Shown: positions 16,060 to 25,515, counted from the stretch's first letter. The stretch is 36,822 nucleotides of DNA from T1Sed10-7 sp040904745 (GCA_040904745.1 JBBDSW010000092.1:1-36822), one strand, 5' to 3'. The notes: generated from the sequence alone by a model not told the origin. A program made the numbers and translations.

Positions 16060-16085
16060 AGAGGTGTAGACTTATGTCAACCTCT
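16060..16085 (-). promoter_or_regulatory. Inverted repeat with TTGACA upstream of ftsZ
   Basis: On the minus strand the block starts AGAGGT and ends ACCTCT (6-bp arms, 14-nt centre). It carries TTGACA at 16080-16075, a perfect -35 hexamer. No convincing TANNNT follows at 16-19 nt, so I call it a regulatory element with a possible promoter rather than a defined promoter. From memory, similar TTGACATAA...CCTC...TGAGG sequences occur upstream of ftsZ in other actinobacteria; I could not check this. Confidence 0.5.
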
Positions 16086-16112
16086 GGTGGACCGTAGCCC
16101 CCGCCAGCGCAA

Positions 16113-16132
16113 GGGGTCAAGCAGGTGACCCC
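16113..16132 (-). terminator. Hairpin after ftsQ
   Basis: GGGGTCA (16113-16119) pairs perfectly with TGACCCC (16126-16132) around a 6-nt loop, 27 nt past the ftsQ stop. On the minus strand the stem is followed by TTGCG rather than a T-tract. It probably terminates or attenuates the upstream dcw transcript before the ftsZ promoter region. Half of it (16121-16134) is identical to 14 bp of the hairpin after ftsI. Confidence 0.5.
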
Positions 16133-16159
16133 GTGCGGACGGAGCCGGCCGCCCAGACC

Positions 16160-16930
16160 TCAGCCGCTCCCCACCACCGGTGCGCGGGGCGCGCGGACAT
16201 CGATCATCTCGATCGGGGTGTCCCCGATGTCCTCGAGGACCGCGCCGAGCGCCCGCACCTTCTCGTCGATCCGTTCCGCCCGCCCGAAGCGGACGGCGAT
16301 GCCGGCACGCAACCGCAGCGTCAACTCATCCGGTCCAGCGGCGTCGAGACGCACGACCTCCGCACGGATCGGCCCGGACAGCCCACGCCAGGCCGCATGG
16401 GCGTTGGCCAGCGCCGGGTCGGCCGCCACGCGCTCCCCCACCGCCGGTGGCGCCCCCGGCAGGTGGATCTCCGCGAGCGTCTCGAGGAGGTCTTCATCCC
16501 CGGTGGGGTCCACGTCGTCGATGACCACTCCCTCGGCATCGAGCAGCCGCCGCTCGTCCCCACCGACGGCCACGACCTGCGGGGCCCGCTCCTCGACCAC
16601 GATCTGGACCGTCAGCGGATCCAGGCGTCCCGCCTCGGCACGGCGCACCAACGGCAACCCCTCCACCTGCTCGCTGGCACGGTCCAGGCGCAGCCTGAGG
16701 GTGGAGGTGCCGAGCTCCAGCGCGGCCGCCTCACGCACCTCGTCGGGCGTCAGCCGTTCGATCCCGACGACCTCGACCTCCTCGAGGCCGACCAGGGCGC
16801 TTCGCTCCACGGCGACCAGCACGCCGACGACCGCGAGGACGACCACGAAGGTGACGGTCCGACGGAGTCGGGCCCGCCGCCGATCGTCGCGGACCGAGGC
16901 ACGGCGTTCGGCGATCTTCTCGTCGATCAC
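16160..16930 (-). CDS. ftsQ: Cell division protein FtsQ/DivIB
   Basis: A bitopic membrane protein of 256 residues. A basic cytoplasmic N-terminus (to about 24) is followed by one transmembrane helix (about 25-42) and an extracytoplasmic POTRA domain (VGLEEVEVVGIERLTPDEVREAAAL). The FtsQ/DivIB beta region ends in an Ile/Val-rich C-terminus. FtsQ connects FtsL and the septal synthase to the divisome. The GTG start forms a GTGA overlap with the murB stop. Sequence conservation is low, as usual, and the call leans on topology, POTRA and gene order. Confidence 0.92.
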   Translation of the reverse strand: MIDEKIAERRASVRDDRRRARLRRTVTFVVVLAVVGVLVAVERSALVGLEEVEVVGIERLTPDEVREAAALELGTSTLRLRLDRASEQVEGLPLVRRAEAGRLDPLTVQIVVEERAPQVVAVGGDERRLLDAEGVVIDDVDPTGDEDLLETLAEIHLPGAPPAVGERVAADPALANAHAAWRGLSGPIRAEVVRLDAAGPDELTLRLRAGIAVRFGRAERIDEKVRALGAVLEDIGDTPIEMIDVRAPRAPVVGSG

Positions 16931-17883
16931 GGTCCGCCCGCCGTCCCCTGCGCGGCCAACCGGTCCTCGTCGACGGCCACCGCCCCGAGGCGTTGCACCT
17001 CGGCGTGCAGTTCGACCCCGGCGGACGCGCGGACCCGTCGGATCACGAGTTCGATCAAGGTGGCGACATCCGTCGCGCGTGCCCCGGGCCGGGTCACGAT
17101 GAAGTTCGCGTGCAGACTGGAGACACGGGCACCACCCACGGCCAGCCCCTTGCAACCGGCGACATCGATCAGCCGACCGGCGCTGTCGCCCGGTGGGTTG
17201 GTGAACACCGACCCACAGTTGGGCTCGTTGAGCGGCTGGTGCTCGCGTCGCCAGGCGCGGATGTGCTCGATCTCCCGGTGCACCTCGGCCGGATCCCCCG
17301 TGGCCAGGGTCATGGTCGCCGACACCACGACGCCGTCGTCGGGGAGATCGCTGTGGCGGTAGGCGAGCCCGAGAGCCTCCACCGGCCACGTCTCCCGACC
17401 GCCGGTGCGCAGGCGCAGCAGCTCCACCTCGAGGAGATGGTCGGCCATCTGCCCGCCGTGGGCACCAGCGTTCATGCGGACCGCGCCGCCGATCGCCCCG
17501 GGGATCGACGCCGCCCAGGAGAACCCGGCGAAACCGGCATCGGCCAGCGCCACGGCGAGGACCGGCAGCGGTTCGGCCGCCCCCACGCGGATCCGCTCAT
17601 CGTCGATCTCCAGGCCCCGGAACCCGCGCCCCAGCACGATCGCGACCCCTGGCCAGCCGGCATCGGCGACCAGCAGGTTGGAGCCCCTCCCGATGACCGC
17701 CCACGGCAGGCCGTCGCGTCGGCACACCTCCCCCACCGCCGCGAGGTCGGCATCGGTCTCCGCGGTCACGAGCACACGTGCCGGACCGCCCACCCGGAGC
17801 GTGGTGCGCTCGGCGAGCGACGCTTGGGCATCCACGCGACCGGTGCACCGCTCGGCGAGCTCTGCAGCAACCGCGTCGGTCAC
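16927..17883 (-). CDS. murB: UDP-N-acetylenolpyruvoylglucosamine reductase
   Basis: A FAD enzyme of 318 residues that reduces UDP-GlcNAc-enolpyruvate to UDP-MurNAc with NADPH. The FAD site shows GRGSNLL (65-71) and IPGAIGGAVRMNAGAHG (127-143). NCGSVFTNP (222-230) carries the proton-donating Ser225. The AYRHSDL and GARVSSLHANFIV blocks follow. The Ser-type active site and the length fit a shorter MurB of the B. subtilis/S. aureus kind. It overlaps murC and ftsQ by 4 nt at either end. Confidence 0.97.
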   Translation of the reverse strand: MTDAVAAELAERCTGRVDAQASLAERTTLRVGGPARVLVTAETDADLAAVGEVCRRDGLPWAVIGRGSNLLVADAGWPGVAIVLGRGFRGLEIDDERIRVGAAEPLPVLAVALADAGFAGFSWAASIPGAIGGAVRMNAGAHGGQMADHLLEVELLRLRTGGRETWPVEALGLAYRHSDLPDDGVVVSATMTLATGDPAEVHREIEHIRAWRREHQPLNEPNCGSVFTNPPGDSAGRLIDVAGCKGLAVGGARVSSLHANFIVTRPGARATDVATLIELVIRRVRASAGVELHAEVQRLGAVAVDEDRLAAQGTAGGP

Positions 17884-19247
17884 CGGCTACCCCCGAGCCG
17901 CTCCAGCAACGCCGGCCCGACCGAGGTCACGTCGCCAGCCCCCGTGGTCAGGACCAGGTCACCGGCGCGCGCGGTCTCCATCAGCTCATCGATCACCTCA
18001 CGCAGCGTCGGCCGGTAGACGACGGCCGCCCCCGACGCCGCCGCCGCATCGGCCACGAGCTTGCCGGTGATACCAGGGACGGGCGACTCGGTCGATCCGT
18101 AGACGTCCGTGACGATCACGACGTCGGCCGCCGCGGCCGCGCGTCCGAGCTCGGCACCGAAGACCTCGGTCCGGGAGTACCGGTGGGGTTGGACCACGAC
18201 CACGATCCGCTGCGGGCTGCTGGCACGCGCCGCCGCCAGGGTCGCGCGCAGCTCGGTGGGATGATGGGCGTAGTCGTCGATCACCTCGATGCCGCCGATC
18301 GTCCCCAGGCGTTGGAACCGTCGCGCCGCGCCGGTGAAGCGGCTCAGCCCCTTCGCCGCCGTGGGAACGTCCACATCGAGCAGGTGGCACACCGCGAGCG
18401 CGGCGGTCGCGTTCAGGAGGTTGTGGATCCCGGGCACGGCGAGCGGGAGCGAGGTGACGCGCTCACCGTCGATCCGGATGTGGCTGCCCTCATCGTCTGT
18501 GACCAGACGCACCTGCGCCCGCGGATCGACGCCGTAGGTGACCACGGGAGGGTCGGTGACCTCCGCCAGAGCAGCGGTTCCGGGATCGTCCAGACACACG
18601 ATCGCCGGCGCGCCGGGGGCCCGACGTTCGAGGAAGCCGCGGAAGGCCTGCCGGACGGACTCGAGGTCTTCGAACTCATCCGGGTGGTCGTGCTCGAGGT
18701 TGGTCACGACGGCGATGTCCGGGCGGTAGACGAGGAAGGACCGGTCCGACTCGTCCGCCTCGGCCACGAAGGTGCGGTCGGTGCCGGCGTGGGCGTTGGT
18801 ACCGCTCTCGTTCAACGACCCCCCGATCGCGAAGCTGGGATCGCGGCCGGCGGCCTGGAGGGCCACGACGGTCATCGAGGTGGTGGTGGTCTTCCCATGG
18901 GTCCCGGCGACGAGGACCGCACGCTCGCCGCTCATCAGCAGGGCGAGGAGCTCGGCTCGGCGCAGCAGCGTCCGACCCTGCTCACCGGCCGCCACCAGTT
19001 CGGGGTTGGTGGCCGGCACCGCGGAGGAGGTGACGACCACATCCGCCTCGGCGATGTTGTCCGCGTGGTGCCCCACGTGGATCGTGGCACCGAGGACGCG
19101 CAGCTCCTCGAGCGCACGCCCGTCGCGGAGGTCCGAGCCGGAGACGTGGTGCCCACGCTGCAGCAGGATCCGTGCGAGGCCGGACATCCCGGCGCCGCCG
19201 ATGCCGACGAGGTGGACCCGGGTATCAGGGGTCAGCGGTGGCATCAC
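17880..19247 (-). CDS. murC: UDP-N-acetylmuramate--L-alanine ligase
   Basis: An ATP-dependent ligase of 455 residues that adds L-Ala to UDP-MurNAc. The N-terminal Rossmann domain begins VHLVGIGGAGMSGLARILL. The ATP loop AGTHGKTTT is at 114-122. EADESDRSFL, NLEHDHPDEF and the late DDYAHHPTE and PHRYSRT motifs are typical of MurC. The GTG at 19247 makes a GTGA overlap with the murG stop; an ATG one codon on (19244) is an alternative. Its product goes to MurD. Confidence 0.97.
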   Translation of the reverse strand: MMPPLTPDTRVHLVGIGGAGMSGLARILLQRGHHVSGSDLRDGRALEELRVLGATIHVGHHADNIAEADVVVTSSAVPATNPELVAAGEQGRTLLRRAELLALLMSGERAVLVAGTHGKTTTTSMTVVALQAAGRDPSFAIGGSLNESGTNAHAGTDRTFVAEADESDRSFLVYRPDIAVVTNLEHDHPDEFEDLESVRQAFRGFLERRAPGAPAIVCLDDPGTAALAEVTDPPVVTYGVDPRAQVRLVTDDEGSHIRIDGERVTSLPLAVPGIHNLLNATAALAVCHLLDVDVPTAAKGLSRFTGAARRFQRLGTIGGIEVIDDYAHHPTELRATLAAARASSPQRIVVVVQPHRYSRTEVFGAELGRAAAAADVVIVTDVYGSTESPVPGITGKLVADAAAASGAAVVYRPTLREVIDELMETARAGDLVLTTGAGDVTSVGPALLERLGGSR

Positions 19248-20383
19248 GGGTGGGATCCCTTCGAGGTGAGCTCGAGCACGAGACGAGCGACGTTCCCCGC
19301 GGCATCGGGGCGGCCGAAGGCCCGCGCACCACGGGCCAGCCCGGCGTAGCGACCCGGGTCGTCCACCACGGGGACGAGCGCCTCGACCAGTGCACTCCCG
19401 CTGAGGTCGTCGTCGTCGATGACGACGGCACCACCGGCACGGACGAGCGCGTTCGCGTTCTCACGTTGATGATCCGCCGTGGCATGCGGGTACGGCACGA
19501 GCAGGGCCGGCAGTCCGAGGACCGTGAGCTCCGCGATCGAGGTGGCACCGGCACGACAGATGACGATGTCCGCAGCGGCGTAGGCCGCGGCCATGTCCTC
19601 GATGAACTCGACCAGGCGGACGTGGGGGCCATCCGGGTCGCTCGCCCGTGCCAGCTCCCACCCGCGTTCCGCCGCCGGGTACCCGTTCCGGCCGGCGGCG
19701 TGCAGGACCTGCACGTCGCGGTCCCCCCACAGGGGGTGGGCCTCCACGATCGCCTGGTTGATACTGCGGGCGCCCTGGCTGCCGCCGAAGACGAGCAGGG
19801 TCAACGGATCCGGCTCCAGTCCGAACGCTGCGCGCGCCTCGGACCGGCGTGCCGCCCGATCGAGGCCGAGGACGTCGGAGCGGACCGGGTTCCCCGTCAC
19901 GACGCAGCGCTCCGCCCGGTTGAAGCGGGCTGCGGAGCCGGGGAAGGTCAGCGCCACCCGATCCGACCAGCGGGCGGCCACCCGGTTGGTGAGCCCCGGG
20001 ACGCTGTTCTGCTCATGGATCACCAGGGGGAGCGACTCCCGGTAGGCGGCCCGGTCCAGCGGGAACGACACGTAGCCACCGAAGGTCACCGCGGCGGCGG
20101 CGTGTCGCTCGGTGATCAGCGCACGGCAGGCGAGCACCCCGGAACGCAGCGCCCCCGGGACCTTGAGGAGCTTCGGCGACGGCCGCCGAGGGATCGACAC
20201 GGCGTCGATGGTCTGCAGCTCGAACCCGGCCTCGGGGACCAATCGAGCCTCGAGCCGGTCCGAGACCCCGACGAACACCGGCTCGATGTCGGGATCGAGC
20301 CGGGTGAGCTCCCGAGCGACGGCGATCGCCGGGAAGACGTGGCCGGCGGTGCCACCGCCGGCGATCAGGATCGTGCGGGTCAC
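19244..20383 (-). CDS. murG: Lipid I N-acetylglucosaminyltransferase
   Basis: A peripheral membrane GT28 glycosyltransferase of 379 residues that converts lipid I to lipid II. The glycine loops GGGTAGH (9-15) and FGGSQGARSIN are present, with HEQNSVPGLTNR, VTGNPVR, CRAGATSIAELTVLGLPALLVPYPHATADHQ and the UDP-GlcNAc-binding pattern. The frame runs far upstream inside ftsW; the GTG at 20383 makes a GTGA overlap with the ftsW stop and starts just before the first beta strand, so it is preferred. Confidence 0.97.
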   Translation of the reverse strand: MTRTILIAGGGTAGHVFPAIAVARELTRLDPDIEPVFVGVSDRLEARLVPEAGFELQTIDAVSIPRRPSPKLLKVPGALRSGVLACRALITERHAAAAVTFGGYVSFPLDRAAYRESLPLVIHEQNSVPGLTNRVAARWSDRVALTFPGSAARFNRAERCVVTGNPVRSDVLGLDRAARRSEARAAFGLEPDPLTLLVFGGSQGARSINQAIVEAHPLWGDRDVQVLHAAGRNGYPAAERGWELARASDPDGPHVRLVEFIEDMAAAYAAADIVICRAGATSIAELTVLGLPALLVPYPHATADHQRENANALVRAGGAVVIDDDDLSGSALVEALVPVVDDPGRYAGLARGARAFGRPDAAGNVARLVLELTSKGSHP

Positions 20384-21624
20384 GGCAGACCTCCACCTCG
20401 ACGCGTTCCCGCCGGTTCGGGTGCACGCCGGCGGGCGATGGCGACCAGGATGCCCAGTGCGAGCAGGGTCGACACCAGCGAGGACCCACCGACGGACACC
20501 AGCGGCAGGGTCACCCCGGTGATCGGCAGGAGCCCGGTGACCGTGCCGATGTTGACCAGTGCCTGTCCGACGATCCACACCGTCACCGCCAACGCGACCG
20601 TCCGCCCGAAACCGTCGGTGGCGGCGTAGGCGACCTTGAGACCGACGTAGAGCAGCGCGGTGAACAGGATGAGGACCCCGAAGGAGCCCAGGAGCCCGAG
20701 CTCCTCGCCGATCACGGCGAAGATGAAATCCGTATCGGCGTTCGGGATGAAGTGCCACTTGCCGCGCGAGGACCCCAGGCCGAGCCCGAACACCCCACCC
20801 GAGCCGAGCGCGTACCGCGACTGCAGCAGCTGGAACCCCTCCTCGAGGGGGAAGCGTTCGGGCCACAGCCACCCGCGGATCCGGGCGACCCGGTACGGCG
20901 CGACCACGGTCAGCGCGGCGACCGCGAGCCCGGCGAACACGACCGCGCCCGCGACGATCCGTGCCTTCAACCCCTCGACCCACAGGACGGCTCCGACGAT
21001 GAGGGCAAGCAGGATCGTGGTGCCGAGGTCGGGCTGTGCCAGCACCAGACCGGCGAGCAGGACGAACAGCGGCAGCGCCGGGACGAGGAGGTGTTCGGTG
21101 GTGTGCGGGGAGCCGTCACGGGGCCGCTTGCGCTCCAGCACGTCGGCGAGCCACAGCAGCACGGCCAGCTTCGCGAACTCGGACGGCTGCATCGACAGCG
21201 GACCGATGCCGATCCAGCGGGTGGAGCCGTACCGGCTCTCCCCGACCCCGGGCACCAGCAGGAGGACGAGACCGATCACCGCGACGATCACCAGCGGCCA
21301 TGCCAGACCGCGCCAGATCCGATGGTCGAGGCGGGCGGCGAAGGCGAACGCGACGAGGCCCAGTGCCGCCCATCCGGCCTGTCGACGGAACACGGTGAAC
21401 GGATCGCCGGCCTCGGCTGCGGGGACGAACGAGGCCGAGAAGCTCATCACGAGCCCGAGCAGGACCAGGGCGACGGTCAGGACGACCAGGGCCGTCGCAT
21501 CCGCGCTCCATGGGCCGGGACGCCAACGGGCACGCACCTGCGCCCAGCGACCGCCGTGCGCGGCCACACCGCCGCCCGGCGTCCGGGCGTCACGGTCGGT
21601 GCGGGGCGTGTCGTCGATGCTCAC
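20380..21624 (-). CDS. ftsW: Septal peptidoglycan glycosyltransferase FtsW (SEDS)
   Basis: A SEDS protein of 414 residues with about ten membrane segments after a basic N-terminus of about 40 residues. The key blocks are STRWIGIGPLSMQPSEFAKLA, LVLAQPDLGTTILLA, GFQLLQSRYALGSGGVFGLGLGSSRGK, IPNADTDFIFAVIGEELGLLG and GVTLPLVSVGGSSLVSTLLALGILV. It polymerises lipid II with FtsI at the septum. Placement between murD and murG supports FtsW rather than RodA. The GTG at 21624 overlaps the murD stop (GTGA). Confidence 0.96.
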   Translation of the reverse strand: MSIDDTPRTDRDARTPGGGVAAHGGRWAQVRARWRPGPWSADATALVVLTVALVLLGLVMSFSASFVPAAEAGDPFTVFRRQAGWAALGLVAFAFAARLDHRIWRGLAWPLVIVAVIGLVLLLVPGVGESRYGSTRWIGIGPLSMQPSEFAKLAVLLWLADVLERKRPRDGSPHTTEHLLVPALPLFVLLAGLVLAQPDLGTTILLALIVGAVLWVEGLKARIVAGAVVFAGLAVAALTVVAPYRVARIRGWLWPERFPLEEGFQLLQSRYALGSGGVFGLGLGSSRGKWHFIPNADTDFIFAVIGEELGLLGSFGVLILFTALLYVGLKVAYAATDGFGRTVALAVTVWIVGQALVNIGTVTGLLPITGVTLPLVSVGGSSLVSTLLALGILVAIARRRAPEPAGTRRGGGLP

Positions 21625-23075
21625 CTGTCCCCCTCTTCTGGCCGGGTAGCAGCCGTCGCCTGTGCGGTCCGGTGGGCAGCTGCGGTGAAGACGTCGCCGC
21701 GATGCGCGTACGACTCGAACTGGTCGAAGGACGCGCAGGCCGGCGCCAGGAGCACCGCATCGCCAGGGTGCGCCAGCTGTGCTGCCAGCGTGACGGCCTC
21801 CTCGAGGTCCCGGGCACGGTGGGCGGTCACCCCGGCATCCTCGCACACCCCGACCAGCGCATCTGCCGCCGCCCCGATCAGCACCGCGTCGTGCACCGCC
21901 CCGAGCCCGGCGGCCAACGGGGCGAGCTCCACGCCCTTGGCGAGTCCGCCCGCGATCCACACCGCCGGGCCCGCGGCGTGGAGCGCGGCCAGCGCGGCAT
22001 GGACGTTGGTCGCCTTGGAGTCGTCGATGAAGCGCACCCCCCGCCGGTCGATCGCCACGGTCTCGAACCGATGCCGCGCCGGGACCTGGCCACGCACGGC
22101 CCGGGCCACGGCGTCCGGCGACACCCCGGCGAGCAACGCCACCGTGGCGGCGGCAGCCACGTTGGCCACCCGGTGGAGCGGCACGGGTTGGCCGTCATGG
22201 GACAGGGCCCCCACCGGGAGGAGCTCGTGGTGTTCCCCTGGCAGCGCAGCCACCAGCGTCCCGCCGCCGACGGCCGGGCGGAGACCGACCCCGACCTCGA
22301 CCTCCTGGCTGGCGGAGAAGCTCGCCCGCCGTGCCACCGACGCGCCGTCCCGGATCCGCACGGTCGTGGGGTCGTCGTCGTTGGCCACGGCCCAGTCGGT
22401 GGTGGTCTGGGCCGCGAACAGCCGTGCCTTGGCGGCGCGGTAACTGGCCAGATCGCGATGCCAGTCGAGGTGGTCGGGGGCGAGGTTGAGCAGCACCCCG
22501 ACGTGCGGCGCGAGCCGCTCGGTGAAGCGCAACTGGAAGCTGGAGAGCTCGGCCACCAGCGTGGCACCCGGATCGCTCACCGCCGCGGCCTCGCTGACCG
22601 GGATACCGATGTTCCCGCAGGCGTGTGCATCCATGCCGTCGGTCACGCACATCGCGGTGAGGAGCTCGGTGGTGGAGGTCTTCCCGTTGGTCCCGGTGAC
22701 CGCCAGCACGCGACGCGGGTAGCGCCTGAGCGCGAGCTCCGGTTCCGACCACACGCGGATCCCGGCCGCTTCCGCCCGGAGCAGCGCGGGCGTGGTCTCC
22801 GCGACGCCCGGCGACGGCACGAGTAGATCGAAGCCCCGATCGAGGACGTCGTTCGCGCGCCGGTCGAACACCACCTCGACGTCCAGGCTGGCGGCCAGGT
22901 CGGCAGCCTCGGTGTCGGAGCGGGGTGCACGCTCCTCGACGAGTACGACGTCGACGCCGGCCCCGGTCAGGAGCCGGGCTGCGGCGCGCCCGGAACTCCC
23001 GGCCCCGATCACCAACGCCCGGTCGACATCCAGCGACGCGACCCCGTCGCCGCGTACGGCAGCGGGGACCATCAT
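21621..23075 (-). CDS. murD: UDP-N-acetylmuramoylalanine--D-glutamate ligase
   Basis: A Mur ligase of 484 residues that adds D-Glu. The N-terminal Rossmann segment is ALVIGAGSSGRAAARLL, and the ATP loop VTGTNGKTST lies at 127-136. ELSSFQLRFTERLAPHVGVLLNLAPDHLDWH, FIDDSKATN and LLAPACASFDQFESYAHRGDVF are MurD-type motifs. The ATG at 23075 forms an ATGA overlap with the mraY stop. The extra nine codons upstream in frame lack support. Confidence 0.97.
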   Translation of the reverse strand: MMVPAAVRGDGVASLDVDRALVIGAGSSGRAAARLLTGAGVDVVLVEERAPRSDTEAADLAASLDVEVVFDRRANDVLDRGFDLLVPSPGVAETTPALLRAEAAGIRVWSEPELALRRYPRRVLAVTGTNGKTSTTELLTAMCVTDGMDAHACGNIGIPVSEAAAVSDPGATLVAELSSFQLRFTERLAPHVGVLLNLAPDHLDWHRDLASYRAAKARLFAAQTTTDWAVANDDDPTTVRIRDGASVARRASFSASQEVEVGVGLRPAVGGGTLVAALPGEHHELLPVGALSHDGQPVPLHRVANVAAAATVALLAGVSPDAVARAVRGQVPARHRFETVAIDRRGVRFIDDSKATNVHAALAALHAAGPAVWIAGGLAKGVELAPLAAGLGAVHDAVLIGAAADALVGVCEDAGVTAHRARDLEEAVTLAAQLAHPGDAVLLAPACASFDQFESYAHRGDVFTAAAHRTAQATAATRPEEGDR

Positions 23076-24106
23076 GGGATCGTCCCCACGCGCCCGATCC
23101 ACTCGGCGTAGAACACCCCGAGGCCCAGCGAGATCCCGAGCGCCGCCAGGATCCAGAAGCGGACGATGATCGTCGTCTCCTGCCAGCCGAGCAGTTCGAA
23201 GTGGTGGTGGATCGGCGCCATGCGGAACACGCGTTTACCGGTGGTGCGGAAGACGGCGACCTGCACGATCACCGACACGGTCTCGGCGACGAACAGGCCG
23301 CCGAGGAGGACCAGGAGGAACTGGGTGTTGGTCGCGACGGACACCGCCGCCAGCAACCCGCCGAGCGCCAGCGAGCCGGTGTCCCCCATGAAGATGCGCG
23401 CGGGGGGCGCGTTGTGCCACAGGAACCCGGCACAGGCGGCGGTCACGGCCGCGGTGATGATCGCCACGTCGAGCGCGTCGTTGACCCCCATCGGATAGTC
23501 ACCGAAGTTCCGGAACTGCCAGAACCCGACCAGGGTGTAGGCGCCGAACACCAGTGCCGCCGACCCGGCGGCCAGCCCATCGAGCCCGTCGGTGAGGTTG
23601 ACCGCGTTCGACGCGCCGGTCAGCAGCAGGAACACCCAGATCATGAACACCGGCGTGGACACCTCGAAGGCGAGGTCGCCGACGATCGAGATGTTGCGCG
23701 GGATGCTGGCGAACTCCGGACCGATCCAGGCGAAGGCGACCGCGATGAGCGCCTGCCCCGCGAACTTCGTGGTCTTGTTGAGGCCGAGGTTGCGCTGCAT
23801 CCGCAACTTGATGAGGTCGTCGAAGAACCCGACCATGGCCATGGCCACGAAGGTGAACAGCACGAGGAGGCCACCGGCGGTGATCGGGGCGTTGCCGAGG
23901 TGGGCGACCCCGTAGCCGATGACCGCCGCGAGCACGATGGCCGTCCCGCCCATGGTGGGGGTGCCCGCTTTGGATTGGTGGCTCTGGGGCCCCTCGTCGC
24001 GGATCGGCTGGCCGAACCCGTGCTGACGGAAGTAGCTGATGATCAAGGGGGTGCCGACCAGCGCGACGATCAACGCGACCGCGCCGGCGATGAGGACGGC
24101 GATCAT
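23072..24106 (-). CDS. mraY: Phospho-N-acetylmuramoyl-pentapeptide transferase (MraY)
   Basis: An integral membrane enzyme of 344 residues with about ten helices that joins phospho-MurNAc-pentapeptide to undecaprenyl phosphate, giving lipid I. The substrate and magnesium motifs are intact: SKAGTPTMGG, GFFDDLIKL, NAVNLTDGLDGLAAG, FMGDTGSLALGG and the MraY-specific APIHHHFELLGW. The ATG at 24106 overlaps the murF stop by ATGA, and the stop overlaps murD. Confidence 0.98.
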   Translation of the reverse strand: MIAVLIAGAVALIVALVGTPLIISYFRQHGFGQPIRDEGPQSHQSKAGTPTMGGTAIVLAAVIGYGVAHLGNAPITAGGLLVLFTFVAMAMVGFFDDLIKLRMQRNLGLNKTTKFAGQALIAVAFAWIGPEFASIPRNISIVGDLAFEVSTPVFMIWVFLLLTGASNAVNLTDGLDGLAAGSAALVFGAYTLVGFWQFRNFGDYPMGVNDALDVAIITAAVTAACAGFLWHNAPPARIFMGDTGSLALGGLLAAVSVATNTQFLLVLLGGLFVAETVSVIVQVAVFRTTGKRVFRMAPIHHHFELLGWQETTIIVRFWILAALGISLGLGVFYAEWIGRVGTIP

Positions 24107-25515
24107 GCGCGCACCTCCCCGACCGGCTCCAAAAGCGCGGCGACGACGCGTTCGAGCCCGGCGATCCGGGAGGCCTTGACGAGCACGACATCTCCGCTCG
24201 TGACCAGCCCCGCCAGCAACGCGCCGGCGGCCGCTGCGTCGGGCACCTCGGTCACCGCCATCAGCCCGGCGTCACGCGCACCCTGGGCGAGGTGGGAGAC
24301 CTCGCCGTCCGTATCCCCCGGGTCGCCGACGACGACGAGGTGGTCGAGCGAGAGCGCCGCGCAGCGCTCCCCGATGCGCCGGTGGGCCTCCGCGGCGCTG
24401 GCACCGAGCTCGGCCATGCGTCCCAGCACGGCCACACGGCTCCCGTTGCCGGCGATCGCCACCAGCGTGTCCAACGCCGCGCGCACCGCGGTCGGGTTCG
24501 CGTTGTAGCTGTCGTCGAGGACGGTGATCCCGCCCCGGTCGACGACCGCGCCACGCGAGCCGGACACGCGCGCCTCTGCGATGGCTGCCGCCGCCGCCTC
24601 CAGATCGATGCCGAGCTCTCCCGCGACCGCGAGGGCGAACAGGCCGTTGACCAGCTGGTGGCGGCCAGAGACGGGGAGGGACAGCGCCACCTCGCCCCAG
24701 GGCGTGACCGCCACCGCTCGCGGACGGGCGCGGCCGTCCAGGGTCACGTCGCGGGCGTGGACGTCCGCCTCCACGAGGTCGATGGCGACGGTGATGCTGC
24801 GCGGGGCGAGCTTCGTCATCGCGGCGACGCGAGGGTCGGCGAGGTGGAGGACGGCGACCCCGTCCGGCCCGAGCGCTTCGACGAGCTCGCCCTTGGCCAG
24901 CGCGATCTCCTCGATGGAGCCGAAGATGCCGACGTGCGCCTCGACGACCGCGGTCACCACCGCGATGTCCGGGGCGACCAGGCCGGCGAGGGCGGTCAGA
25001 TCGCCGCGCTTGCGTGCCCCGAGCTCGGCGACCAGGACCTCGGTGTCCGCCGCCATGCCGAGGAGGGTCAACGGCACCCCGAGCTCGTTGTTGAACGATC
25101 CCCGGGCCGCGTGCGTGCGACGTTCGGCCGCGGCCGCCGCAGCGGTGAGGTCCTTGACCGTGGTCTTGCCGACCGATCCGGTGATCGCGACCGACCGAGG
25201 CGCGATGCGTGCCCGCACGGCCTGGGCCAGCTCGCGGAGGGCGAGCCAGGTGTCGGCCACGACGACCGTCGGGACGGCGACCCCGTCGCTGGTGCGCTCG
25301 GCGAGCACGGCCACGGCACCACCTGCGACCGCGCCGGCCACGTGATCGTGGCCGTCCCCGGTGTCGGTGGCCAGGGCCACGAACATCGGGCGGCCCGACG
25401 GCACGGTCCGTGAGTCCGTCGCGATCGCGTCGACCGTGCGCAGCTCGTCGTCACCGGTGGCGACGAGCTGGCCACGGGTGACCGCGGCGATCTCGTGCAG
25501 GGTCAGCTCGATCAC
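24103..25515 (-). CDS. murF: UDP-MurNAc-tripeptide--D-alanyl-D-alanine ligase
   Basis: A Mur ligase of 470 residues that adds the D-Ala-D-Ala dipeptide. An N-terminal MurF domain (DSRTVPSGRPMFVAL) is followed by the ATP loop ITGSVGKTTVKD (111-122), SFNNELGVPLTLL, DDSYNANPTAV and AVLGRMAELG. No ddl gene is in the window, so the dipeptide must come from elsewhere. The GTG start overlaps the murE stop (GTGA), and the end overlaps mraY (ATGA). Confidence 0.97.
   Translation of the reverse strand: MIELTLHEIAAVTRGQLVATGDDELRTVDAIATDSRTVPSGRPMFVALATDTGDGHDHVAGAVAGGAVAVLAERTSDGVAVPTVVVADTWLALRELAQAVRARIAPRSVAITGSVGKTTVKDLTAAAAAAERRTHAARGSFNNELGVPLTLLGMAADTEVLVAELGARKRGDLTALAGLVAPDIAVVTAVVEAHVGIFGSIEEIALAKGELVEALGPDGVAVLHLADPRVAAMTKLAPRSITVAIDLVEADVHARDVTLDGRARPRAVAVTPWGEVALSLPVSGRHQLVNGLFALAVAGELGIDLEAAAAAIAEARVSGSRGAVVDRGGITVLDDSYNANPTAVRAALDTLVAIAGNGSRVAVLGRMAELGASAAEAHRRIGERCAALSLDHLVVVGDPGDTDGEVSHLAQGARDAGLMAVTEVPDAAAAGALLAGLVTSGDVVLVKASRIAGLERVVAALLEPVGEVRA

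Noticed and set aside
16067..16072. TAGACT on the plus strand as a -10 box
   Set aside because: It would read antisense into ftsQ, has no -35, and lies inside the inverted repeat assigned to ftsZ.
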